This document shows positions 56,969 through 64,000 of a stretch of DNA of 64,000 nt, piece after piece. This DNA comes from Novosphingobium sp. GTDB taxonomy: Bacteria; Pseudomonadota; Alphaproteobacteria; Sphingomonadales; Sphingomonadaceae. The translations under genes were made by a program, and so were the position numbers. The number at the start of each line of letters is the position of its first letter. Position 1 is the stretch's first letter. The stretch is taken from contig JAGHZR010000003.1 of assembly GCA_017745295.1 (NCBI GenBank), positions 186,001 to 250,000 of the forward strand, given 5' to 3'. The notes beneath the pieces were generated by a model, which was given only the letters and a program-made list of their open reading frames with translations, was not told the DNA's origin and ran no database searches.

Positions 56969-57985
56969 TCAGCGCCAGCTCAGGGCCGGAGCGACATGGG
57001 TGAGAATCGCCTCCAGGACATGGGCGTTGTAAGCGACGCCAAGCTGGTTCGGCACGGTCAGAAGCAGCGTATCGGCCTCGGCGATTCCCTCGTCGGCGCG
57101 CAATTGCTCGATCAGGCGATCCGGTTCCGCCGCATAGGAGCGTCCGAACACGGCGCGCATGTTGTCGATGATCCCCACCTGGTCGCTGCTGTCGCCGCGA
57201 CCGAAGTAGGCGCGATCCTGATCATTCATCAGCGCGAAGATCGAGCGGGATACCGAGACGCGCGGCTCGCGGGCATGGCCGGCGTCCTTCCAGGCCGCGC
57301 GATAGGCGCGGATCTGGCGGGCCTGCTGGACATGGAACGGTTCGCCGCTTTCGTCGGCCTTGAGCGTGGAACTCTGCAGGTTCATGCCCATCTTCGCCGC
57401 CCAGACAGCCGTGGCATCGGCGCCGGATCCCCACCAGATCCGCTCGCGCAGCCCTTGCGAATGCGGCTCCAGACGGAGCAGGCCGGGAGGATTGGGGAAC
57501 ATCGGGCTGGGATTGGGCTGCGCGAAGCCCTGGCCCTTGAGCAGTTCCAGGAAGACTTCCGCGTGGCGGCGACCCATGTCGGCATCGCTCTCTCCCTCGG
57601 CGGGGGCGAAGCCGAAGTAGCGCCATCCGTCGATCACCTGCTCCGGCGAACCGCGACTGATGCCGAGTTGCAGGCGGCCCTGGCCGATGAGATCGGCCGC
57701 GCCGGCGTCTTCCGCCATGTAGAACGGATTCTCGTAACGCATGTCGATGACGCCGGTGCCGATTTCGATACGGCGCGTTTTCGCGCCGACCGCTGCCAGC
57801 AGCGGGAAGGGCGAGGCCAGCTGCTGCGCGAAATGGTGCACGCGGAAATAAGCGCCGTCCGCGCCGAGTTCCTCGGCGGCGACGGCAAGGTCGATCGACT
57901 GGAGCAGCACGTCGCTGGCCGACCGGGCGCCCGAGGAGGGCGATGGGGACCAGTGCCCGAAGGACAGGAAACCGATTTTCTTCAT
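56969..57985 (-). CDS. LLM-class flavin-dependent oxidoreductase
   Basis: 338 residues of the luciferase-like monooxygenase TIM barrel (SIDLAVAAEELGADGAYFRVHHF; RIEIGTGVIDMRYENPFYMAED; GRLQLGISRGSPEQV; IWWGSGADATAVWAAKMGMN). It uses reduced FMN or F420-like flavin to oxidise a substrate that cannot be named. The ATG at 57985 directly precedes MKKIGFLSFGHW; a longer open frame upstream has no similarity. It is divergent from the PAP2 gene. Confidence 0.92.
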   Translation of the reverse strand: MKKIGFLSFGHWSPSPSSGARSASDVLLQSIDLAVAAEELGADGAYFRVHHFAQQLASPFPLLAAVGAKTRRIEIGTGVIDMRYENPFYMAEDAGAADLIGQGRLQLGISRGSPEQVIDGWRYFGFAPAEGESDADMGRRHAEVFLELLKGQGFAQPNPSPMFPNPPGLLRLEPHSQGLRERIWWGSGADATAVWAAKMGMNLQSSTLKADESGEPFHVQQARQIRAYRAAWKDAGHAREPRVSVSRSIFALMNDQDRAYFGRGDSSDQVGIIDNMRAVFGRSYAAEPDRLIEQLRADEGIAEADTLLLTVPNQLGVAYNAHVLEAILTHVAPALSWR

Positions 57986-58193
57986 GGGGATGGTATATAC
58001 CTCGTTGACGGGGCTTACGTGGTTTCGCTTGCCTTGAAGCGCAAGGGCAAAGCGGTCCGGCGGCCAGGCGACGCGCGCGACAATGCAAAGATGTCGCATT
58101 TCATCGGGGCTTGGTTCATGGGCGCTTAATCGAGATTCGGGTTGGTCGCCGCGCACGGTGATCCGCGCGCCTAGTCTGCCTGGATAGAATGAA

Positions 58194-59240
58194 ATGACAA
58201 TGACACAGCGGTCGTGGTCCGTCCCCGCTTCCTCGACTGCGACTTCGCATGGAGCGATCGCACCGGGGTTGTCCGCTGTCCTGACCGCGGATTTCGTCGA
58301 CTCCGCTGTCGTGAGCGCGATTCCGGGTGAGGGCTGGTCGCTTCTCAGGCGGCACCTGTTGCTTGCGATGGCTACCAGTCTGGCAGCCCTTTCCGCGCTC
58401 ATGCACCTTGCGGAACTGCGCATCGATCCCTGGCGGGCAAGCAACCTGCCGTTCTGCGCCGCCGCCGTGCTGGCGCTGGTGCTGCGCTTCGGGATCCCCC
58501 GAACCGGCTGGCGCCATGCCGCGCCGCTGGCACGTTTCAGCGAGTATGCCGCGCTGTTCATGGTGATCTCGCTGATGGGGGCGACCGCCAGCTATCCGGT
58601 TTCGGGCCTGACCCATGGCTATGCCGATGCGAAACTGCACCGGATCGACCTTGCGCTCGGCTTCGACTGGATCGCCTGGTACAACTGCGTCTCCGCGCAC
58701 CCCGCGCTGCAAGTGCTGGGAACCGTGGTCTACCGCAGCATCTACGTGACGCCCGCGCTGCTGCTGGGCGTGGCAGCGTGGACGGGGCGCCACGACCGCG
58801 CCTACCATTTTCTCGCAACGTTTTGGCTGGCGGCCGTCATCACCCTTTGCCTCTTCAGCCTGATGCCCGCGGTCGGGCCGTTTTCCTACCTGTGGCACGG
58901 GCCGATCACCTATATGCCGGAGAGCGAGCTGTGGCAGCCCGGCCTGATCCCGGCCCTGCGCGCCCATACGGTGCATGTCGTCGATCTGGGACAGCTGCGC
59001 GGGCTGGTCTCGGCGCCGAGCTTCCATACGGCGGCGGCGGTGCTCTACATCGTCGCGGCCTGGCGGGTGCCCTCGCTGCGCTGGCCGCTGTTGACGCTCA
59101 ATGTCTCGATGCTGCTGTCCACGCCGGTCGAGGGTACGCACTATCTCAGCGACATGATCCTCGGCGCAATCGTCGCCGGGACCGCGCTGGTGCTGGTGGG
59201 ATTCTACCGCAACTGGCTGACGGAAACCGGCAGGGCCTGA
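58194..59240 (+). CDS. PAP2-superfamily membrane phosphatase/transferase
   Basis: 348 residues with about eight membrane segments. The C-terminal PAP2 motifs are SAPSFHTAAA and GTHYLSDMILG; the first motif is weak, as in the inositolphosphotransferase (Aur1-like, PAP2_3) branch. Sphingomonads make sphingolipids, so a phosphosphingolipid role is conceivable but unproved. Its last 37 bases overlap the convergent symporter gene. Confidence 0.87.
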   Translation: MTMTQRSWSVPASSTATSHGAIAPGLSAVLTADFVDSAVVSAIPGEGWSLLRRHLLLAMATSLAALSALMHLAELRIDPWRASNLPFCAAAVLALVLRFGIPRTGWRHAAPLARFSEYAALFMVISLMGATASYPVSGLTHGYADAKLHRIDLALGFDWIAWYNCVSAHPALQVLGTVVYRSIYVTPALLLGVAAWTGRHDRAYHFLATFWLAAVITLCLFSLMPAVGPFSYLWHGPITYMPESELWQPGLIPALRAHTVHVVDLGQLRGLVSAPSFHTAAAVLYIVAAWRVPSLRWPLLTLNVSMLLSTPVEGTHYLSDMILGAIVAGTALVLVGFYRNWLTETGRA

Positions 59241-60232
59241 CGGGCCTCGCCCCGCCGGGCGTAGCGACGGGCCATCGTCGCACAGACGAACAGCTGGGCT
59301 TGATGGAACAGCATCAGCGGCAGGACGATCAGGCCCACGGCATGGCCGGGGAACAGGATCGTCGCCATCGGAATACCGCCTGCCATGCTCTTCTTGGAGC
59401 CGCAGAAGACCACGGCGATCTCGTCCTCGATCGGGAAGGACAGGGCGCGGCTCGCCAGTGTCGTCGCCAGGATGACCAGCGCCAGCACCGCCAGTGAAAT
59501 GCCGAGGATCGCCGCCAGCCCCGCAACCGACATCTGGTGCCAGATTCCGGCGACCATGCCCGCGCTGAACGCGGCATAGACCACCACCAGCACCGAACCG
59601 CGATCGACCACCGAGGTCAGCACCGGGTGGCGCTTCAGCCGGTCCGCGATCCACGGACGCACGACCTGTCCGGCGACGAAAGGCAGCAGGATCTGCAAGG
59701 CGATGTCCTCCAGCGCCTTCAGCGAGAAGCCGCCGGTCGCGGCGGGGAGGAGCTGCGACACCAGGATCGGCGTCAGCACCACGCCCAGCATGTTGGACAG
59801 CGAGGCGCTGCACAGCGCCGCCGGGACGTTGCCGCGCGCGATCGAGGTGAAGGCGATCGAGGACTGCACGGTCGAGGGCAGCAGGCAAAGGAACAGCAGT
59901 CCGGTCACGACATCCTGCGGCAGGTGATCGCGCACGGCGAGGGCAACGGCGATTCCGATCAGCGGAAACAGCACATATGTGCTCGCGAAGACCAGCGCCT
60001 GGAGCCGCCAGTTTGACAGCCCGTTCCAGATCGCTTCGGGCGCGAGCCGGGCGCCGTAGAGGAAGAACAGCGCGGCGACGGCGGCAACCACGGCCTTCTC
60101 GGCCAGCACCGCGCCGAAGCCCTCGGCCGGGAACCACGCCGCCAGCGCGACGGTGGCGATCAGCAGGATCAGGAAGCGGTCGCCGGGGATGCGGGCGATC
60201 AGCGCGGCGGCGGAACGGAACGGTGTCGTCAT
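59204..60232 (-). CDS. Bile acid:sodium symporter family protein (SBF-like)
   Basis: 342 residues with ten membrane segments (PF13593-type SBF-like). Signatures are LLPSTVQSSIAFTSIARGNVPAAL and FCGSKKSMAGGIPMATILF. The family moves organic anions or is uncharacterised in bacteria. ATG at 60232 is preferred since GGAAGG lies just upstream; the frame extending to 60298 lacks a site. It is divergent from a LysR gene, the likely regulator. Confidence 0.92.
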   Translation of the reverse strand: MTTPFRSAAALIARIPGDRFLILLIATVALAAWFPAEGFGAVLAEKAVVAAVAALFFLYGARLAPEAIWNGLSNWRLQALVFASTYVLFPLIGIAVALAVRDHLPQDVVTGLLFLCLLPSTVQSSIAFTSIARGNVPAALCSASLSNMLGVVLTPILVSQLLPAATGGFSLKALEDIALQILLPFVAGQVVRPWIADRLKRHPVLTSVVDRGSVLVVVYAAFSAGMVAGIWHQMSVAGLAAILGISLAVLALVILATTLASRALSFPIEDEIAVVFCGSKKSMAGGIPMATILFPGHAVGLIVLPLMLFHQAQLFVCATMARRYARRGEARQALPVSVSQLR

Positions 60233-60277
60233 GGCAGGGCCTTCCTTGTGCAGGCCCGAAGTAGATGCAGCTCTTGA

Positions 60278-60327
60278 TATCCACAATTGCGATGGCATGG
60301 ATAACAGTCATCATGTAATGTGATGAC
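60278..60327. promoter_or_regulatory. Two inverted repeats between symporter and LysR genes
   Basis: TATCCA/TGGATA (60278-60303, 14-base spacer) and GTCATCA/TGATGAC (60307-60327, 7-base spacer) lie in the 90-bp divergent gap. The second overlaps the LysR start region. Both are plausible LysR sites. Confidence 0.4.
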
Positions 60328-61204
60328 CATGGACCTCATTCCCGTCGATCTTCTCCAGACCTTCGTCGCCGTGGCCGAGGCGGGCAGCTTCACCGGCGCG
60401 GCGCGCGCTCTCGGGGTAGGGCAATCGACCGTCAGCCAGCAGATCCAGCGGCTGGAGCAGCGCACCGGCCGCCGCTGCATCGAACGCAGCACGCATCGGA
60501 TGGCGCTCACGGCGGACGGCGAGGTGCTGCTGGCCCATGCCCGCTCGATCCTCGACGGCCATGCCCGGTTGCAGGGCTACCTTGCCGCCGTGCCGCTGCG
60601 CGGACGGCTGCGGCTGGGCGCTTGCGAAGACTTCGTGCTCTCGGCCCTGCCGGACGTGCTGGCGGCCTTCGCGCGCCGCCACCCGGACGTCGATCTCGAA
60701 CTGCGCGCCGGTCTCAGCGAAAACCTTTACGAGGCCTTCGACGCAGGGCTGCTTGACCTCATCTTCGTCAAACAGCGGGAGGGCGACCGGCGCGGCACGG
60801 TCGCGTGGGAGGAGCCGATCGCCTGGTCCGCCCATCCCGATTTTCGCATCGACCCGGAAGCGCCACTGCCGCTCCTGCTCTATCCGCCGCCCAGTGTCAC
60901 CCGCATGCGCGCCATCGAGGCGCTGGAGCGGGCCGGGCGGACATGGCGGGTGGCCTTCACCAGCGCGGGGCTGACCGGCCTGACCGCGGCGGCGCGGGCG
61001 GGGATCGGGCTGCTGCCGCATTCGGCGCGGCTGCTGCCGCCGGGCCTCGTCGTGCAGCAGGGCCGCAGCGGATTGCCGGAATTGCCGTGTATCCGCTTCG
61101 TGGTGATCGGGCCGGGCGGTGCAAACCCGGTGGTCGATGCGCTGGTCGCGACGATCTTGCAATGGTCGGGCCTGCAATGGTCGGGTGTTCAGGGAGGGCG
61201 GTAA
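60323..61204 (+). CDS. LysR-family transcriptional regulator
   Basis: 293 residues. The helix-turn-helix is VAVAEAGSFTGAARALGVGQSTVSQQIQRLE. The effector domain resembles those of LysR proteins that sit next to SBF-like symporters. GTG 60320, ATG 60323 and ATG 60329 are all possible starts. The C-terminus carries a tandem repeat (LQWSG twice; 61157-61186). It is divergent from the symporter and followed 165 bp later by metN. Confidence 0.92.
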   Translation: MTMDLIPVDLLQTFVAVAEAGSFTGAARALGVGQSTVSQQIQRLEQRTGRRCIERSTHRMALTADGEVLLAHARSILDGHARLQGYLAAVPLRGRLRLGACEDFVLSALPDVLAAFARRHPDVDLELRAGLSENLYEAFDAGLLDLIFVKQREGDRRGTVAWEEPIAWSAHPDFRIDPEAPLPLLLYPPPSVTRMRAIEALERAGRTWRVAFTSAGLTGLTAAARAGIGLLPHSARLLPPGLVVQQGRSGLPELPCIRFVVIGPGGANPVVDALVATILQWSGLQWSGVQGGR

Positions 61205-61369
61205 TCCTGCCTTTGCGATCTATGAGAAAATTTGAATCGGCAGGCGTCCGCGCGGCACTGGATGCCGGGGCCGCGCTTCGCTATTGGCGGCTTTTTCCCC
61301 AGACATTGCCGGTTCGGAGATAATGCGCGTTTTGATCCAGTTTCCTCAATCCTGCCCGGTGATCGGCGC

Positions 61370-62335
61370 ATGATCCGTCTTGAAGGCGTCCACAAGGCGT
61401 TCGGCGGCACCCATGCGGCGCTGGCCGGTGTCGATCTGGAGATCGCGCGGGGCGAGGTGTTCGGCATCATCGGCCGCTCGGGCGCGGGCAAGTCCACGCT
61501 GGTCCGCCTGCTGAACGGGCTGGAGCGGCCGACGTCCGGGCGCGTGCTGGTCGATGGCACCGATGTCGCCGCGCTGGACCCCGCCGGACTGCGGGCGCTG
61601 CGGCGGCGCGTGGGCATGATCTTCCAGAACTTCGGGCTGCTCTCCTCGCGCACGGTGTCGGGCAATGTCGCCCTGCCGCTGCGCATCGCCGGAGCCTCGA
61701 AGGCGGAAATCGCCGCGAAAGTCCCGGCGCTGCTGGCGCGTGTCGGCCTTGCCGATCATGGCGGCAAGTATCCCGCCCAGCTCTCCGGCGGCCAGAAGCA
61801 GCGCGTCGGGATCGCCCGCGCCCTCGCCACCGATCCCGAGATCCTGCTCTGCGACGAGGCGACGAGCGCGCTCGATCCCGAGACCACGCGCTCGATCCTC
61901 GCGCTTATTGCCGACCTCAACCGCGAACTCGGCCTGACGATCGTGTTCATCACCCACGAGATGGACGTGGTGCGCCAGGTTTGCGACCGGGTGGTCGTGC
62001 TCCATGCCGGACGCGCGGTCGAGACCGGGACGGTCGCCGACGTGTTCCTCCGCCCGCAGGCCAGCGAGACCCGCGCGCTGATCGACGAATCCGGCGAGCA
62101 TGCCGAGCCGATCGGCTTCGACGGCCCGATCGTGCGGCTGACCCTGCATGGCGGCGCCGTGCTTGACCCGGTGCTGACGCGCATCGCGCGGGATACCGGC
62201 ACCGACTTCATCATTCTCGACGGCCGCATCGGCCGCCTCAAGGATACCAGCTTCGGAAGGTTGACACTGGGCCTGCTGGGGGGCGACACCGCCCGCGCCA
62301 TCGCGGCGCTGCGCGAGAAGGGCGACGTGGAATGA
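61370..62335 (+). CDS. metN: Methionine ABC transporter ATP-binding protein
   Basis: 321 residues. Walker [10 protein letters not shown], signature LSGGQKQR, Walker [13 protein letters not shown] and the H-loop ITHEMD are intact. The C-terminal 90 residues form the NIL (ACT-like) methionine-sensing domain that gives transinhibition. ATG at 61370 is chosen over a frame reaching 61232, which lacks similarity. It overlaps metI (ATGA). No SAM riboswitch was recognised in the 165-base leader. Confidence 0.95.
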   Translation: MIRLEGVHKAFGGTHAALAGVDLEIARGEVFGIIGRSGAGKSTLVRLLNGLERPTSGRVLVDGTDVAALDPAGLRALRRRVGMIFQNFGLLSSRTVSGNVALPLRIAGASKAEIAAKVPALLARVGLADHGGKYPAQLSGGQKQRVGIARALATDPEILLCDEATSALDPETTRSILALIADLNRELGLTIVFITHEMDVVRQVCDRVVVLHAGRAVETGTVADVFLRPQASETRALIDESGEHAEPIGFDGPIVRLTLHGGAVLDPVLTRIARDTGTDFIILDGRIGRLKDTSFGRLTLGLLGGDTARAIAALREKGDVE

Positions 62336-62997
62336 GCAATTTCTTCGAGAACGTCGATTGGGCCGAGATCGCCCAAGCCTGCCTCGATACTCTGACCATG
62401 CTCGGCGGATCGCTGGCGCTGACCGTGCTGCTGGGCCTGCCGCTCGGCGTCGTGCTGTTCCTGACCGGGGCGGGACAGGCCTGGGAAAACCGCTGGAGCC
62501 ATGGCGCGATGGCGTTCGGGGTGAACCTGCTGCGCTCGGTGCCCTTCATCATCCTGCTGATCGTGATGATCCCGCTGACGGTGCTCTTGATGGGCACCTC
62601 GCTGGGCGTTGCGGGCGCGATCCCGCCGCTGGTGGTGGGCGCGGCACCGTTCTTTGCGCGTCTTGTCGAGACCGCCCTGCGCGAAGTCGATCGCAATACC
62701 GTGGAAGCCGTGCAGGCCATGGGCGCGACGACGCGGGACCTCGTGTTCCGCGCGCTGCTGCCCGAAGCCCTGCCGGGGATCATCGCCGCTACCACGGTCA
62801 CTGCCATTGCCCTGATCTCGTTCACCGCCATGGCCGGTGCGGTCGGCGCGGGCGGGCTGGGCGACCTCGCCATCCGCTTCGGCTACCAGCGTTTCCAGAC
62901 CGACGTCATGCTGGTCACGGTCGTGCTGCTGCTCGTCCTCGTCCAGTTCCTCCAGGCCGCGGGCGACCGTCTCGTCCGGCACTTTACCCGCAAATAG
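62332..62997 (+). CDS. metI: Methionine ABC transporter permease
   Basis: 221 residues, five to six membrane helices, with the permease EAA loop [25 protein letters not shown]. It forms the channel with MetN. It starts in the metN stop overlap and precedes metQ by 8 bases. Confidence 0.95.
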   Translation: MSNFFENVDWAEIAQACLDTLTMLGGSLALTVLLGLPLGVVLFLTGAGQAWENRWSHGAMAFGVNLLRSVPFIILLIVMIPLTVLLMGTSLGVAGAIPPLVVGAAPFFARLVETALREVDRNTVEAVQAMGATTRDLVFRALLPEALPGIIAATTVTAIALISFTAMAGAVGAGGLGDLAIRFGYQRFQTDVMLVTVVLLLVLVQFLQAAGDRLVRHFTRK

Positions 62998-63005
62998 GAA
63001 TTCCC

Positions 63006-63803
63006 ATGCAGCGACGCTTGCTCCTTGCCGCCTTCGCCTCCCTGCTGCTTGTCGGTTGCGGCAAGTCGGCCGTGCCGAGCGACCCCAATGTCCTGACGGT
63101 GGCCGCCACGGCGGTTCCCCATGCGGAAATCCTGGAAGTCGTGAAGCCGGTGCTGGCCAAGGAAGGCCTCAAGCTCGACGTGAAGGTCTTCAACGACTAC
63201 GTCCAGCCCAACGTCCAGGTTTCCGAAGGCCGGATCGACGTGAACTACTTCCAGACCGGGCCTTACCTCGACGAGTTCAACAAGGCCAAGGGCACCCATC
63301 TGGTGCCGATCGCCGGCATCCACGTCGAGCCGTTCGGCGCCTATTCGCGCAAGTGGAAGAAAATCGGCGAGCTGCCGGACGGCGCCACCGTCGCCATTCC
63401 CAACGAGCCGAGCAACAGCGGCCGCGCCCTGCAACTGCTCGCCAAGGGCGGCCTCATCACCTTGCGTGACCCCAAGAGCATGTCCGCGACACCGAAGGAC
63501 GTGGTTGCCAACCCGAAGCACCTGAAGTTCCGCGAGATCGAGGCGGCGACCCTGCCGCGCGTATTGGGCGAGGTCGATCTGGCGATGATCAACACCAACT
63601 ACGCGCTCGACGCCGGGCTCAACCCGGTGCGCGACGCGCTGCTGATCGAGGGCAAGGACAGCCCTTACGTCAACTTCGTGGTCGGCACCGAGAAGGCCAA
63701 GTCCGATCCGCGCGTCGCCAAGCTCATCGCCGCACTGCGCAGCCCGGAGGTCAAAGCCTTCATCCAGCGCAAGTATGAAGGCGCCGTACTTCCGGCCTTC
63801 TAA
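63006..63803 (+). CDS. metQ: Methionine-binding lipoprotein
   Basis: 265 residues of the NlpA/MetQ family. A lipobox LLVGC places the lipid anchor on Cys18. Family motifs are VFNDYVQPNVQVSEGRIDVN, IPNEPSNSGRALQLL and AMINTNYALDAGLNP. It captures methionine in the periplasm for MetNI. It completes the metNIQ operon. Confidence 0.95.
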   Translation: MQRRLLLAAFASLLLVGCGKSAVPSDPNVLTVAATAVPHAEILEVVKPVLAKEGLKLDVKVFNDYVQPNVQVSEGRIDVNYFQTGPYLDEFNKAKGTHLVPIAGIHVEPFGAYSRKWKKIGELPDGATVAIPNEPSNSGRALQLLAKGGLITLRDPKSMSATPKDVVANPKHLKFREIEAATLPRVLGEVDLAMINTNYALDAGLNPVRDALLIEGKDSPYVNFVVGTEKAKSDPRVAKLIAALRSPEVKAFIQRKYEGAVLPAF

Positions 63804-63806
63804 GGA

Positions 63807-64000
63807 TCAGTAGACGCAGATCCGGCGGCTGGTTCCCTGGACCCAGCAGGCCGGATCGCGCTTGCTGCGCGTGAAGGCGCCCTGCGACACGAGCCGGGCG
63901 CCGTTGTCGTAATCGACCACGATCCGCGACGGGCTGGTCTTGTCCGCGTAGTAGGCAAGGCCGTCCACGTCGATGGCGAAGCTGCCGTCGCCGTTGCGGG
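63807..64000 (-). CDS. Unknown protein, C-terminal 64 residues only
   Basis: A leftward frame enters from the right edge and stops at 63807, 3 bp past metQ. The visible end is GDGSFAIDVDGLAYYADKTS ... RSKRDPACWVQGTSRRICVY, with two cysteines that could form a disulphide. Codon usage matches neighbours. No family is recognised from this fragment. Confidence 0.6.
   Translation of the reverse strand, partial: RNGDGSFAIDVDGLAYYADKTSPSRIVVDYDNGARLVSQGAFTRSKRDPACWVQGTSRRICVY

Noticed and set aside
61205..61369. SAM riboswitch ahead of metNIQ
   Set aside because: No SAM-I, SAM-II or SAM-V core could be recognised in the 165-base leader; a covariance search would settle it.

Overview
The window is about 64 kb of high-GC chromosomal DNA with short gaps, many 4-bp stop/start overlaps (ATGA or GTGA) and alphaproteobacterial families (EipA/DUF1134, COQ9, MucR, RcnR-like DmeR with DmeF). 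The gene mix and dispersed palindromes point to Sphingomonadales, most likely Novosphingobium or a close relative; this is inferred from gene content, not from a marker gene. No rRNA, tRNA, CRISPR array, insertion sequence or phage gene was recognised.

Left end (1-13.5 kb): an exported glycan-degradation locus. A GntR regulator and a GH2 beta-galactosidase-like enzyme (cut by the window edge) read leftward. A tightly packed rightward operon encodes GH20 hexosaminidase, GH2 beta-mannosidase, GH3 (with PA14), GH125 alpha-1,6-mannosidase and GH29 alpha-fucosidase. Together these activities fit stepwise removal of sugars from complex N-glycans, plausibly of plant type. 13.5-28.5 kb is mostly housekeeping: a LysR/SDR pair, eipA, an aromatic/aspartate aminotransferase, ribD-ribE, a YgjP-like metalloprotein, a YcgN protein, a SCO copper chaperone, an ankyrin protein, COQ9, feoAB, ssb, beta-carbonic anhydrase, and a histidine kinase that lacks the expected phospho-accepting histidine.

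28.8-33.6 kb: an operon joining a YdeP-type molybdopterin oxidoreductase to a cyanide-insensitive-type cytochrome bd oxidase (cydAB). An alpha/beta hydrolase and a beta-lactamase-like serine hydrolase follow. 35.9-46.9 kb: a ten-gene chemosensory operon (STAS, cheY, cheA, cheW, two receptors, cheW, cheR, cheB, and a soluble receptor-like protein with a degenerate signalling tip). It ends in a strong bidirectional terminator facing mucR. No flagellar or pilus gene is nearby, so its output is unknown.

Right end (47-64 kb): an MFS exporter flanked by palindromic repeats, a zinc alcohol dehydrogenase/LysR/quinone oxidoreductase group, a metallo-beta-lactamase-fold hydrolase with a deoxyinosine glycosylase, the nickel/cobalt pair dmeRF with a DUF1289 protein, a FixJ-like regulator, an LLM flavin oxidoreductase, a PAP2 membrane protein, a bile-acid-symporter-like carrier divergent from a LysR gene, and the methionine ABC transporter metNIQ. 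A partial unknown gene closes the window.
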